From Archaeoglobaceae archaeon (GTDB lineage Archaea; Halobacteriota; Archaeoglobi; Archaeoglobales; Archaeoglobaceae): a stretch of DNA of 31,871 bases. The stretch lies in contig JAMOMT010000132.1 in assembly GCA_027066965.1 (NCBI GenBank), positions 1 to 31,871 on the forward strand. Direction: 5' to 3'. This document shows, in pieces, positions 7,615 through 16,379 of the stretch. The notes below the pieces were generated by a model. It saw only the letters and a list, made by a program, of their open reading frames with translations. It was not told the DNA's origin and searched no databases. Numbering within the stretch: position 1 is the stretch's first letter; every line of letters starts with the position of its first letter. Both the position numbers and the translations under genes were made by a program.

Positions 7615-9618
7615 TTACTTGCAGTATCTTCTAAACTTTAAGACAAAGACGGAACCTTCCGGCTCGTTATCTTCAACTTTAACGGTACCTCCGTACTTTT
7701 CCATGAGAGACTTTACTATATAAAGACCAATTCCAGTTCTTCCCGTCAACCCGTATATAAAGCCCTCTTCAAATATTCTCTCTTTTACGCTGTCGGGAAT
7801 TCCTGGACCGTTATCCTTTATCCTCACTTCCACGTAGTCATCGCAGCACCTAACTTCGACGGATACCTTTTTCTTACTCTTCGTGTTATGTTGGATCGCG
7901 TTGTTTACTATATTCTCGAACACAGAAGTTACGAACTCGTCGGCAACTACTTCGCACTCGTCTCCCGAGAGTTCAACCTCTACTCCGTCACCTCTAATGT
8001 TTTCAAGAACTTTTTTGAGAACTTTCCTCACGTTGACAGCTGAAAGAGAGCCCTCAGCTATCATCGTTTCGTAGTTTCTCACTTTTTGAATTAGATCGAC
8101 GCAGTTATCTATAATCTTTTCTATTCTGTCAAAATATTTTCTGTCCCCGTTTTCCTTGTACATCTCAAGAAAGCCGATTATTGAAGTCAGGTTGTTAGCT
8201 ATGTCATGCCTGAGGATGCGATTCAGGAACCTGAGCTGCTTGTTCATCTTCCTTATCTTCTCCTGGCTCCTCTTTAGCTCGGTTATATCCCTTGCCGTAA
8301 CTATTCTGTAGTTCTTTCCTGCAAACTTGGCACTCCTAACGCTTACGAGTACGATTCTGTCTTCAGAGTATCCTTCGAAAACTTCCTTGTCCCAGTTTCC
8401 CGATATTACATCTTTCACGTTCTCAGCATTTCCGGCCTTTTCAGTCCACATTCTCGCAATCTCGTTCATGTCTACAATTCTACCGTCTTCATCCGTTATG
8501 AATATGGCATCAGTTGAGTAGTCCAAGAGAGTTCTGAACCTTCTGAGTTCCTCTACCTTTTTTCTCTCTGTAACGTCCCTTATGACTCCTACTATGCTGT
8601 TGACTTCCATGCCTGATAGAACTGGAACCTTGTACCCTTCGAAGAATCTTACCTCTCCATTCACATTCAGTTCTACCTCGAAGCCCTGCTCTCTTCCACT
8701 CTTCAGAACCTTTAGGTCACTTTCCTTACATACCTTCGCGAGTTCTGGAGGTAAAAGGTCCTCTCCCTTCCTTCCGATGATTTCCTCTTTCCTTCTCCTC
8801 AGGAAGTTTGCAAACGACTTGTTTACTAGTATGTATTTAAGATTTTTATCTTTCATAAATATATAACTTCTTAGACAATCAACGAGGGTTTGTAACCTTC
8901 TGTTCATAATCTCGAGGTCAGTAATATCTCTCATCACGAGTACAAACTTGTCAGTCTCGAGAACTGGGGCTGAGTTTATCTCGAACGTCGAACCGTAAAT
9001 CCTAACTTTAACTCTCGCACCGTTCTTGCTTTTCACGAGTTTTTCAATGTCTTCAACGCTCTCTAAGCACGAGAGATCCTTAATAGATCTTCCTATTACT
9101 TCAGAAGGGGAGAGGCCGGTTATTTTCGAGAACCTGTCGTTTACGTCAACTATCTTTCCGAGTGAATCGACGACGACAACGGCGTCCGGAATTGAGTTCA
9201 CGAGGACTTTTAACCTCTCGAACTCGAGTCTACTCTTTTCAGCTGCAAACCTCTCGGCTACTTCCTCAACCCTACTGGCAAATGATGATATCACTCTTCT
9301 GTCGCTACAGTCAATTCTGTAAGTAGTTTCCACGTAGAAAATCCCTCTACCAAACTCATGAAGGAATATGTTACCCCTACTGGTTGATTTTGCCTCCTCC
9401 ACCACGCCCTCAGCCTCAATTCTGTCTCTGAATCCAAGCAGAAAGTACTTATGCTCTCCGTTCATCTCAATTCTTAGGTATACTCTCCTCGCACCGAGCA
9501 GACGAGAGCACTTATCTATTACCTCTTCTCCGAATTCGTCAACTGTGTTGTGAATCTTCACGTTTAGAATTTCATAAAGCATGGTCGAATCGTCAATGAG
9601 TTTTGGCAAGTCACTCAC
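7615..9618 (-). CDS. PAS-domain histidine kinase
   Basis: The protein (667 residues) has an N-terminal GAF-like region (to about 125), three PAS domains (about 135-245, 250-355 and 358-455), an H-box LNRILRHDIANNLTSIIGF with the phospho-acceptor His, and a catalytic ATPase domain with N-box ENIVNNAIQHN, G1 DNGPGIP and G2 GIGLYIVKSLMEKYGG. There are no membrane segments, so it is a cytoplasmic sensor. It overlaps the FIST gene end by 8 nt and would phosphorylate the receiver protein of the same cluster. The GTG start used could instead be a TTG at 9609, which is better spaced from GGGAGGTGA. Confidence 0.9.
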   Translation of the reverse strand: MSDLPKLIDDSTMLYEILNVKIHNTVDEFGEEVIDKCSRLLGARRVYLRIEMNGEHKYFLLGFRDRIEAEGVVEEAKSTSRGNIFLHEFGRGIFYVETTYRIDCSDRRVISSFASRVEEVAERFAAEKSRLEFERLKVLVNSIPDAVVVVDSLGKIVDVNDRFSKITGLSPSEVIGRSIKDLSCLESVEDIEKLVKSKNGARVKVRIYGSTFEINSAPVLETDKFVLVMRDITDLEIMNRRLQTLVDCLRSYIFMKDKNLKYILVNKSFANFLRRRKEEIIGRKGEDLLPPELAKVCKESDLKVLKSGREQGFEVELNVNGEVRFFEGYKVPVLSGMEVNSIVGVIRDVTERKKVEELRRFRTLLDYSTDAIFITDEDGRIVDMNEIARMWTEKAGNAENVKDVISGNWDKEVFEGYSEDRIVLVSVRSAKFAGKNYRIVTARDITELKRSQEKIRKMNKQLRFLNRILRHDIANNLTSIIGFLEMYKENGDRKYFDRIEKIIDNCVDLIQKVRNYETMIAEGSLSAVNVRKVLKKVLENIRGDGVEVELSGDECEVVADEFVTSVFENIVNNAIQHNTKSKKKVSVEVRCCDDYVEVRIKDNGPGIPDSVKERIFEEGFIYGLTGRTGIGLYIVKSLMEKYGGTVKVEDNEPEGSVFVLKFRRYCK

Positions 9619-10696
9619 CTCCCACAGCTACGACAACGGACTTGTTGTGAAAAGAGGGGGTGCAGACCTTCTGGCTCGAAACGATCTCGCCAACGCTTAG
9701 CATTCCGAGGTAGGGTATCTCTATCACCTCGTTCAGCCTTTCGAGTTCCTCGCTAAACCTGCTGCCAAGAAGCTCCTTTCTTGAAACACAGTCGAAAACG
9801 AGAGCGAACTTTCCCTTTCTATGCTGCATCAAAGCACTTCTCGCCGCGTTTTCAGCGGCGTTTATTACGTCTTCTTCTTCCTTACATCCCATTATGAGAG
9901 TTACGGAGCTGTAAGGTACTTCACTCATGAGCCTCATCGACCCATCCTTAAAGTACTCAAGTGGAGCTCTTAACATATACTTCCCGCACGCACATAGGAA
10001 ACCGAATGGGTACTCCTTCCTGCACTCTTCGAAGTTTTCTTTCTGACACCTCGTAGCTTTACAGTAAACTTCAAACGCGCACTTCCCGTCAAGTTCGTAT
10101 ATCCTGTCATCCTTGTACTTCGTTATTATGTATGGTCCGCAAAGAACTTCCCATCCGTGGTCAAAAGCTACACTCATTCTGACGTTCAGACTTGCGGCAC
10201 AAGTCATATTTTCACTCATCCCCCTTTCGCTGAACTGAAATGTAAAACCCCCTCCAAGAATGCCTGAGCAACCCCCTGTGTACGAGAAGTTAAATCCAAG
10301 CTGGTTGTAAACACTTCTGAGGAAGGAGGAGATTTTTCTTGTCATCCAGTTCAGAAAGAGTATTGCTGTCCCCTCCTTTACTCTCCCCAGTTTCTCACCG
10401 ATCCTTGTAGGTGAGTTAGAGAGCTCAGTTGCTGCTTTTACTCCCTTAAGAGCCAGAACGCCCGTACCCTCGACGATTTTACCGTCGTGAATAACTCCTT
10501 CTGTATAGCAGCCTATAAAAGGACACCTGATAACCTCTCTTACTTCCTCAATATCTTCCTCACTTAAAACTTCAGTTGTAAAAAAAATTGCAAAGCTCGC
10601 ATCGCCCAACTCTTCAACTACCTCGGAAGCGACATCTGGAGCGTTACGACCGGTGCACACACCAACCTTCATTAAACCACTTCCACAGGAAATCAT
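9611..10696 (-). CDS. FIST-domain sensory protein
   Basis: The 361-residue protein has the FIST N domain (MKVGVCTGRNAPDVASEVVEELGDASFAIFFTTEVLSE ... CPFIGCYTEGVIHDGKIVEGTGVLALKG) and a C-terminal FIST_C part (ALVFDCVSRKELLGSRFSEELERLNEVIEIPYLGMLSVGEI). FIST proteins are predicted to sense small ligands, possibly amino acids, and sit beside kinases. A cysteine-rich patch lies at about 215-245 (CFEVYCKATRCQKENFEECRKE...CACGK order of cysteines). The ATG overlaps the receiver-gene stop (ATGA), implying translational coupling; a second ATG at 10672 is a possible alternative start. It lies between receiver and kinase genes in one operon. Confidence 0.85.
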   Translation of the reverse strand: MISCGSGLMKVGVCTGRNAPDVASEVVEELGDASFAIFFTTEVLSEEDIEEVREVIRCPFIGCYTEGVIHDGKIVEGTGVLALKGVKAATELSNSPTRIGEKLGRVKEGTAILFLNWMTRKISSFLRSVYNQLGFNFSYTGGCSGILGGGFTFQFSERGMSENMTCAASLNVRMSVAFDHGWEVLCGPYIITKYKDDRIYELDGKCAFEVYCKATRCQKENFEECRKEYPFGFLCACGKYMLRAPLEYFKDGSMRLMSEVPYSSVTLIMGCKEEEDVINAAENAARSALMQHRKGKFALVFDCVSRKELLGSRFSEELERLNEVIEIPYLGMLSVGEIVSSQKVCTPSFHNKSVVVAVGGE

Positions 10697-11100
10697 GGGG
10701 TGGTGCTCGCGGTGTTGATGAACTTCATGAGGAAGTCTACAAGGTCTCTTCTCCTGAATGGCTTTGGGAGTATATCCCTCGCCCCGGCTTTGATAATCTC
10801 TTCCCCTTTCTTGTCGGAGTACGCACTTATGGCGAGAATTACTGCGTCAGGGTGCTTTTTCAGAATCTCCCTCGTCGCTTCGATACCGTTCATTATCGGC
10901 ATCATGATATCCATCAAAACTATGTCGGGCTTGTACTTCTCGTACATTTCTAGTGCCTCGAAACCGTTTGAGGCAGATATTATATTGAAGTTCTTTTCGA
11001 GTATGAGCCTTATCGCTTCTCTGATCGTGGGTTCGTCGTCAACCACGAGAATAGTCGGCTTCTTCCTGCCGTCGTACCCGTTCTGGTTGCTGGTGTTCAA
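10693..11100 (-). CDS. stand-alone response regulator receiver protein
   Basis: This is a CheY-like single receiver domain with the acidic pair DDEP near the N-terminus, phospho-acceptor Asp in VLMDIMMP (about residue 64), Ser in ILAISAYSD in place of the usual Thr or Ser, and Lys in LPKPF. It has no DNA-binding or enzymatic output domain, so it probably acts by protein contact or in a relay. It is first in the receiver-FIST-kinase-PAS cluster. The start chosen is a TTG at 11100, because GAGGTG lies 6 nt before it; a GTG at 11109 sits inside that ribosome site. Confidence 0.88.
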   Translation of the reverse strand: MNTSNQNGYDGRKKPTILVVDDEPTIREAIRLILEKNFNIISASNGFEALEMYEKYKPDIVLMDIMMPIMNGIEATREILKKHPDAVILAISAYSDKKGEEIIKAGARDILPKPFRRRDLVDFLMKFINTASTTP

Positions 11101-11277
11101 GGTAACCACCTCGTGGTAATTATCATAACGTTCATCATCTTAAAATTTTTAGTAAGCGGATATTTAAGATTTTCTGAAACAATAACATAAATTTTCAGTA
11201 TTTATTACGGCGTTTTAAAATATTTTCCGGATAACTTTCAGGAGACTCGATGTGAGTTCAAGAGTACTTTGAAGCCT

Positions 11278-11300
11278 CTCCACAGGAAACGAAGGGGTCT
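11278..11300 (+). repeat. isolated ORB-like element
   Basis: CTCCACAGGAAACGAAGGGG followed by TCT matches the ORB core except for CA in place of GT in the dyad and one A-to-G change. It lies in the 245-nt gap between the AOR and receiver genes, beside an AT-rich stretch (11140-11225), about 6.2 kb from the main ORB cluster. Confidence 0.5.
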
Positions 11301-11345
11301 CAGATCAGTAAAGTGAAAAATCTAAATAAATATAAAAAACTGACT

Positions 11346-13079
11346 TTAAACTTTCTCAACGACCTCTGCAAAGTACCTGAGAGCTCTCTCCATGTAACTC
11401 CTGTCGAGTTTTCCGTGCGGGGTTTCGGTCTCGAAGATTCTGTCAGGCACTCTTAGTTTGCTCGCATCGAAGCCCATATCCTTCTTCAACCTCAGCTTTT
11501 CGAAGTAAATCTTCTCTCCCATCTTCTTGAGCCCATCCTCGTCGATTTCAATTCCAACCGGCTTTAAAGCCCTGCAAACTACGTCAGGCTTGTAGATTCC
11601 TCTCGCGAAGAAGCACACTACGAGGCTGGAGAGTATCTGTCTCCACTGCTCCTCCTTCATCAGCCTTTCCACAAGCTCCTCAGGTTTGGGATAGGAATCT
11701 ATCTTCTGGTCGAGAGAGTAGCCTGCGTTATCGAGGTGAGAATGTCTAAGACCTATCGAGTAGCCTATGTGAGCGGCGTAGCCAGTGTGGTAACCCGGCA
11801 TCTCGTTCCCACCGAAAGCCAAGGCAAACTCCTTTCCTCCATAGACCTCAGCTGCCTTCTCAACTCCCTGAGCTAAAACTTCGTAGAACTCGTTCGGCTG
11901 GTGGATTATGTACTTCACTGCCTCAGCATAAGCATCGCTGTTTCCGAATTCGAGCTTAACTATCGTCTCCTTCTCGGAGATTATTCCCCGCTCGAGAGCT
12001 TCGGTCGCCCAGGCCAAGCAAACTCCAGTTGTCATCGCATCCAAGGCGTAGGCTTCGACTTTGTAGAGGACCTTGAGGAAGTCCTCCCTGCTCTTCATCC
12101 CCAGCATCGTTCCTAAAGCATAGATCGGCTCGTAGTCGTAGGAGAGCATGAGAGTCTTGTAGAAGTAAGGCTCGTTCTCGTACGGCATCCTTAACGTAGC
12201 AATATGAATACAAGCGACCGGACAGTGAGAACATGCTACTCTCCTTCCTATTATCTCGGCCATCTTTTCTCCGCTCAACTCCTCAGCGTACTCGAAGCTC
12301 GTTGCTTTGAGGTTCTTAACGGGCAATCCCTTCTTCTCGTTTAGCGGTTTGACGTTTACGGCAGTTCCGAGCAAGTGGTACTTCTTCATTGCATCCGACT
12401 CAGTAGCGAGTTTGAATATCTCGTCGTATATTTCCCTGTATGCCTTTCTGTCCTTAATCTTCCTGCTTCCTCTTCCCATGACTACGATGGCTTTTACCTT
12501 CTTCGAACCGAGAACTGCTCCAAGCCCAAGCCTGCCGAAGTGCCTGTAAGTTTCAGTAGTGACGCAGGCGTATCTCACAAGCCTTTCTCCAGCCCCTCCA
12601 ATCCTCATTACACTCCTCGTCCCTCTTCCTCCCTCGTTCTCCGCTATTATTCTCGCAACTATGAGAGAGTCCTCTATCCCCCACAGAACTCTCGCATCCC
12701 TGAAGTAAACCCTGTCGTTGTCAATAACTATGTAAACAGGTTTCTTACTCTTTCCCCTTATAACTATGGCTCCATATCCGGCGTTTGCTATTGAAGTGGA
12801 AGTCCTACCTCCAGCGTGACTCTCTCCAAGGTTTCCTGTGAGAGGACTCTTAAACATGGCAACAGTTTTTGAGGCTAGGGGATAGGCCGCATTCAACGGC
12901 CCGACCGCGAATACTATAGTCGATTCCTCGTCGAAAGCGTCAACTTTTGGATCCATGTTCTCTCTCATCAGCTTAACAGCAACTCCAGTGCCGCCAATCC
13001 ACTCCTCGAAGAGGTCTCTCCTGTCCTCAACCCAGTACCTGTAACGGGTTAAATCTACGTGAAGAACCTTCGTCAACAT
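11346..13079 (-). CDS. aor: aldehyde:ferredoxin oxidoreductase (tungsten enzyme)
   Basis: This AOR-family protein of about 577 residues starts with the typical VLHVDLT and IGGTGVAVKLM (pterin-binding domain 1). It has ASKTVAMFKSPLTGNLGESHAGGR, then CSHCPVAC giving three cluster cysteines near residue 285, and a late Cys in SLVVCFFARG as the fourth ligand of the [4Fe-4S] centre. The family oxidises aldehydes to acids with tungstopterin and ferredoxin; the exact substrate cannot be told. The gene follows the polyferredoxin gene closely. Start at 13079 is favoured by GGTGAT upstream; ATGs at 13085 and 13091 are alternatives. It is somewhat shorter than the Pyrococcus AOR of about 605 residues. 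Confidence 0.9.
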   Translation of the reverse strand: MLTKVLHVDLTRYRYWVEDRRDLFEEWIGGTGVAVKLMRENMDPKVDAFDEESTIVFAVGPLNAAYPLASKTVAMFKSPLTGNLGESHAGGRTSTSIANAGYGAIVIRGKSKKPVYIVIDNDRVYFRDARVLWGIEDSLIVARIIAENEGGRGTRSVMRIGGAGERLVRYACVTTETYRHFGRLGLGAVLGSKKVKAIVVMGRGSRKIKDRKAYREIYDEIFKLATESDAMKKYHLLGTAVNVKPLNEKKGLPVKNLKATSFEYAEELSGEKMAEIIGRRVACSHCPVACIHIATLRMPYENEPYFYKTLMLSYDYEPIYALGTMLGMKSREDFLKVLYKVEAYALDAMTTGVCLAWATEALERGIISEKETIVKLEFGNSDAYAEAVKYIIHQPNEFYEVLAQGVEKAAEVYGGKEFALAFGGNEMPGYHTGYAAHIGYSIGLRHSHLDNAGYSLDQKIDSYPKPEELVERLMKEEQWRQILSSLVVCFFARGIYKPDVVCRALKPVGIEIDEDGLKKMGEKIYFEKLRLKKDMGFDASKLRVPDRIFETETPHGKLDRSYMERALRYFAEVVEKV

Positions 13080-13095
13080 AGTCATCACCATCGCG

Positions 13096-13545
13096 TTAGA
13101 CTATAACCCTCCTGAAAGCTTCTGGTTCGACTTCCTCGTAAGCTAAGACGCCGTGGGGGCAGTAGTCCGCACAGTAACCGCAGTGGATGCAAACAGCGGG
13201 TTTTCCGTCTCTCCTTCTGAAAATGGCGTTTATCGTGCACGCTTCTATGCAGTTCCCGCACCCTATGCAGTCGGTTTCGTGGTAGATCACTCCTCCTCCT
13301 TCCCTTGGCCTCATAGCTCCGGTTGGACAAACTTGGGCACAGGGAGGTTCAACGCATGCCCTGCAGAATATCACGGTTGCACCTCTCTCGAAACCGCTCA
13401 GACTTACAGCTAGGATGCCTGAGGAGTCAATCCCTGCTTCTCCTTTCCTTCTCGAGCACGCGTACATGCACATTCCACAGCCAACGCACTTCTCTATGTC
13501 CTTTATAACGAGCCTCCTCACTTTCTTACCGTTCTCCTCACCCAC
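13096..13545 (-). CDS. polyferredoxin subunit of the AOR operon
   Basis: The 149-residue protein has four cysteine clusters: CVGCGMCMYAC, CRACVEPPCAQVCP, CIGCGNCIEAC and CIHCGYCADYCP, enough for four [4Fe-4S] centres, as in HycB/CooF/DmsB-type electron-transfer subunits. It would take electrons from the AOR encoded just downstream. There is no signal peptide, so it is cytoplasmic. The GTG start is preceded by GAGGTGATAAA with good spacing. Its promoter region is AT-rich and carries an inverted repeat that may control the operon. Confidence 0.88.
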   Translation of the reverse strand: MGEENGKKVRRLVIKDIEKCVGCGMCMYACSRRKGEAGIDSSGILAVSLSGFERGATVIFCRACVEPPCAQVCPTGAMRPREGGGVIYHETDCIGCGNCIEACTINAIFRRRDGKPAVCIHCGYCADYCPHGVLAYEEVEPEAFRRVIV

Positions 13546-13570
13546 TTTATCACCTCACCTCAATTATATT

Positions 13571-13612
13571 ATTCAATTTTATGCTAATTTTTATTAAAAT
13601 AATAAATTGAAT
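13571..13612. promoter_or_regulatory. inverted repeat in AOR operon promoter
   Basis: ATTCAATTT (13571-13579) and AAATTGAAT (13604-13612) form a perfect 9-bp inverted repeat 24 bp apart in the 73-nt gap before the polyferredoxin gene. The stretch between them is TATA-rich, so the pair would flank the promoter core and could be an operator. It also lies just after the phosphoribulokinase stop codon. Confidence 0.5.
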
Positions 13613-13618
13613 AAAATG

Positions 13619-14632
13619 CTATTTATCACACTCATCCAAGTCCTCGTTCAAACTTGGGCTGGAATTCGAAGCTGCATCAGAGAAAAGCTCGTACTTTATA
13701 AGCTCGAGGAACCTCCAACAGACGAGGAGCTTCGCAACTTCTATCGCGTTTACGTACCTGCTCGTTTCCCAGGCACTCCCTCCAGCTTCTCTCTTGAGAG
13801 TTTCGAGCAGAGCTGAGAAGAGCTCGACATTCATCATTCCGTCTATCTCTATGAAGCTCGACTTCTTCTCGTAGTAGTAGTCCGTAAAGAAGCTCAGGGC
13901 AAAATCCTTCTCACTCGCCTTTACGAAGTCCGAGAGGTCTATGTTGAGCTTTATAGGTTCTGTAGGGACACTCTTCAGGTTCCTTAGAATCAGCCTAACC
14001 TTGTAAAGCTCAGCTCTTTCTGTGAGGTAGGTTATCCTGTCGGAGCTCTGCAGATCTGTGGGAAATATCTTTATCACGACATCAGCGTAAATTTTCTGGA
14101 AGTCTATGTAGCGCTTGTAGTCGCTCTCCCTCTTTATTATCTCCTCGAGCACTTCTTCTCTCTTGTAGCCCCTCTCCTCGACATCTCTCCTGATCTTCCA
14201 CTTCCTCTTAACGTACCTCGCTGGATCGACGAATATCTTGAAGTCGAGATAGTCTCTCAGCCCGTCGTAGAGCGTGTGCAAACCCTCGACTATCACTATT
14301 GGGGTTGGGGAGAAGGACTCCCACTCACCAAAAGTCCCGGTTGAGTGGTTGTAAGTGGGCTTCCTTATCGTCTCCCCCTTCTTAAGGAGCATGAGGTGAG
14401 TTTTTATTAGGTTCAGGTTGTTAGCTTCGGGATGGAGGGGAGTTATTCCAAGCTTCTTCCTAGTCTCTCTGTCGTATATGTGGTAGTCGTCGAGCGTTAT
14501 GCTCGAAACAACCTCTTTCCCGAGCAAACTCTTTATGGCGTTAGCGAAAGTCGTTTTGCCAGAACCGCTGTCTCCCGCAATTCCAACGATGAAAACTCTG
14601 CCACTATTTTTCAACCTCTCTATCAGCGTCAT
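13619..14632 (-). CDS. prk: phosphoribulokinase-like (uridine kinase family) enzyme
   Basis: This P-loop kinase of 337 residues has GDSGSGKTT at 20-28, then TLDDYHIYDRETRKKLGITPLHPEANNL, the DDYHxxDR pattern of phosphoribulokinase, and IVIVEGLHTLYDGLRD as Walker B. It is longer than uridine kinase (about 210 residues) and fits archaeal PRK, which makes ribulose-1,5-bisphosphate for type III RuBisCO in the reductive hexulose-phosphate pathway. A region rich in charged residues ends the protein (SNSSPSLNEDLDECDK). It is transcribed alone, divergent from the HEAT gene. A uridine or other sugar kinase role cannot be excluded. Confidence 0.75.
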   Translation of the reverse strand: MTLIERLKNSGRVFIVGIAGDSGSGKTTFANAIKSLLGKEVVSSITLDDYHIYDRETRKKLGITPLHPEANNLNLIKTHLMLLKKGETIRKPTYNHSTGTFGEWESFSPTPIVIVEGLHTLYDGLRDYLDFKIFVDPARYVKRKWKIRRDVEERGYKREEVLEEIIKRESDYKRYIDFQKIYADVVIKIFPTDLQSSDRITYLTERAELYKVRLILRNLKSVPTEPIKLNIDLSDFVKASEKDFALSFFTDYYYEKKSSFIEIDGMMNVELFSALLETLKREAGGSAWETSRYVNAIEVAKLLVCWRFLELIKYELFSDAASNSSPSLNEDLDECDK

Positions 14633-14740
14633 AGTCTATTTTCTTTACACCTGCGTCATTGAAATACGTTTTGGTGACCGGATTAACAGACAGAGCACCC
14701 TCGAGGTTAAAGTGAAATAAACTTTGAGAGTTTGGAGCTC

Positions 14741-15313
14741 ATGGACTGTGAATCCGCTGTAAAAGAGCTTGAGGCTAAGAAGAAGGTTGTAGAGGAGGAT
14801 ACCTTAAAGCTAAGAGGGTGCGAGGAGGAACTGCTAAAATCTCTCAGATCGAAAGCTGAGTGCAGAACGAGGAAGAAGCTATTGTACGCTCTCTGCAAGC
14901 TCTATGAGAACGATCCCGGCTCTTTGAAGCTCTCAGAGCTCGTTGAGGTTATAAAGGAGGAGCTTGAAGGAGATTGCCCGTGGTCTAAGGGGACAGCAGC
15001 GGAGTTCGCGGGAAAACTCAAAATCGAAGATGTTGAGGTTGTGGAACGTGTGGTTGAAGCTCTCAGAGACAGCTGCCCTTGGGTGAGGCACAGGGCAGCT
15101 GACGCTCTCTCTTACTTCTGCAAAAATCCCGAGTTCGCAAAAATAGCTTACAGAGCTCTCGTGGAAAGACTCGAAGAGGACTCAAGCCCCTACGTTCAGA
15201 ACTACGCCTTTCACGCTCTAAAAGTGTGCCTCGAAACGTTCACCTCTCACGGAATGGAAAAGGAGGCGGGAGAAGTAAAAAAGGCGATGGAAAAGATCAT
15301 TCCTCTTTCCTGA
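14741..15313 (+). CDS. HEAT-repeat protein
   Basis: The protein (about 190 residues) starts with a coiled-coil-like stretch (about 1-45, VKELEAKKKVVEEDTLKLRGCEEELLKSL) and continues with three to four HEAT-like helical pairs; two similar units, CPWSKGTAAEFAGKL and CPWVRHRAADALSYF, mark consecutive repeats. HEAT proteins act as scaffolds, and nothing here names a partner. The ATG at 14741 is chosen over a TTG at 14732 because GGAG precedes it. Its 3' end overlaps that of livM by 17 nt on the opposite strand. Confidence 0.65.
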   Translation: MDCESAVKELEAKKKVVEEDTLKLRGCEEELLKSLRSKAECRTRKKLLYALCKLYENDPGSLKLSELVEVIKEELEGDCPWSKGTAAEFAGKLKIEDVEVVERVVEALRDSCPWVRHRAADALSYFCKNPEFAKIAYRALVERLEEDSSPYVQNYAFHALKVCLETFTSHGMEKEAGEVKKAMEKIIPLS

Positions 15314-16379
15314 GCCCCCTCAGAACTACCTTCCTTGTTTCGTAGGCCTTTTTTATTGGTGCAGTTATTATTGGCTTCTCCGGTATTAGCCCCTCTGGCT
15401 TGTAGTATAGTATTAGCAACATCATCACTCCGAAGAGTATGTACTCGAGCCAGACCGCCTCTACCGGAAGGTTCAGAGTCGCGACTATGCTCGACTTGTA
15501 GAAGTCTATGACTTCCATCACTGTCACGAATATGAAAGTTCCCGCAACGACTCCCCTGTTGTTCCCTGCCCCTCCAAGCAGTATTATCAGGAAGGGATAG
15601 AATGTCCAGAGGGTTCTGCCGGTTATCATAAACGAGTTCGCCTGGACGCTGAGGGTGAAGTAGGACAGGAGAACCCCAACTATCGCTGCGACTCCAGAAC
15701 CGACTGCCATCGTCATCATTCTGACCTTCATTATGTCTCTTCCGTAAACCCTTATCACGTCCTCGTTCTCCCTCATTGCCTTCAGCAGCCTTCCGTAGGG
15801 GGTGTTGAGCAATCTCTCGAAGAAGACGTAAGTTATGAAGGCTATGACGAGTATTATCGCCGTGAAGAACAGGAACCTGTTAGAGCCCTGAAGGAAGCCG
15901 AGAATGTCGGGAACAGAAACTCCGTAGTAACCGCCGATTATCGGCTGGTCGTAGTAGCATATCATCGTGAACGTCTCTGATATTGCGAGGAGAGTTATAG
16001 CGAGGTAGTCCTCTCTTAGTCTTGCACTCGGGAGTATGAATAGGGCACCCACTATGCAGCCAAGAACGATTGCGAGAGCTATCGTAGCAAGGAAGAGCAG
16101 AAGACCAAAGAGCGGATTGTGCTGGACTATAGCAGTTACCTTGTCACTGACTACCGATGTTGCAGTCGAAAAACCACCGATCCCCCCTTTAACTCCGTAT
16201 ATTGCCATTAGAATTCTCGTCATTATCCCTCCCGCAACGACTGCACCGACTATTACTGAAATCGCCTTACCGAAGTTCGGTATTCCACCGTAACCATACT
16301 CCATGTTCAGGCTTAGGGAGACTATTAGGTACATGCCGAACCACAGCAGTATGTTCTGTATCAGGCCAGTTGGTATCAT
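15297..16379 (-). CDS. livM: branched-chain amino acid ABC permease LivM
   Basis: This 360-residue membrane protein has about eight to ten hydrophobic segments and the LivM signature region RLLKAMRENEDVIRVYGRDIMKVRMM (transport-domain coupling loop contacting the ATPase), plus LGGAGNNRGVVAGTF. It would form the pore with LivH in a HAAT-family importer for branched-chain amino acids, or related substrates such as urea or amides. The ATG overlaps the livH stop (ATGA), indicating coupled translation. The usual livG, livF and binding-protein genes are absent from the neighbourhood. Confidence 0.88.
   Translation of the reverse strand: MIPTGLIQNILLWFGMYLIVSLSLNMEYGYGGIPNFGKAISVIVGAVVAGGIMTRILMAIYGVKGGIGGFSTATSVVSDKVTAIVQHNPLFGLLLFLATIALAIVLGCIVGALFILPSARLREDYLAITLLAISETFTMICYYDQPIIGGYYGVSVPDILGFLQGSNRFLFFTAIILVIAFITYVFFERLLNTPYGRLLKAMRENEDVIRVYGRDIMKVRMMTMAVGSGVAAIVGVLLSYFTLSVQANSFMITGRTLWTFYPFLIILLGGAGNNRGVVAGTFIFVTVMEVIDFYKSSIVATLNLPVEAVWLEYILFGVMMLLILYYKPEGLIPEKPIITAPIKKAYETRKVVLRGLRKEE

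Noticed and set aside
12822..12842. GGTTTCCTGTGAGAGG as an ORB
   Set aside because: It lies in the AOR gene and lacks the G-string, so the likeness is limited to the GGAAAC core.
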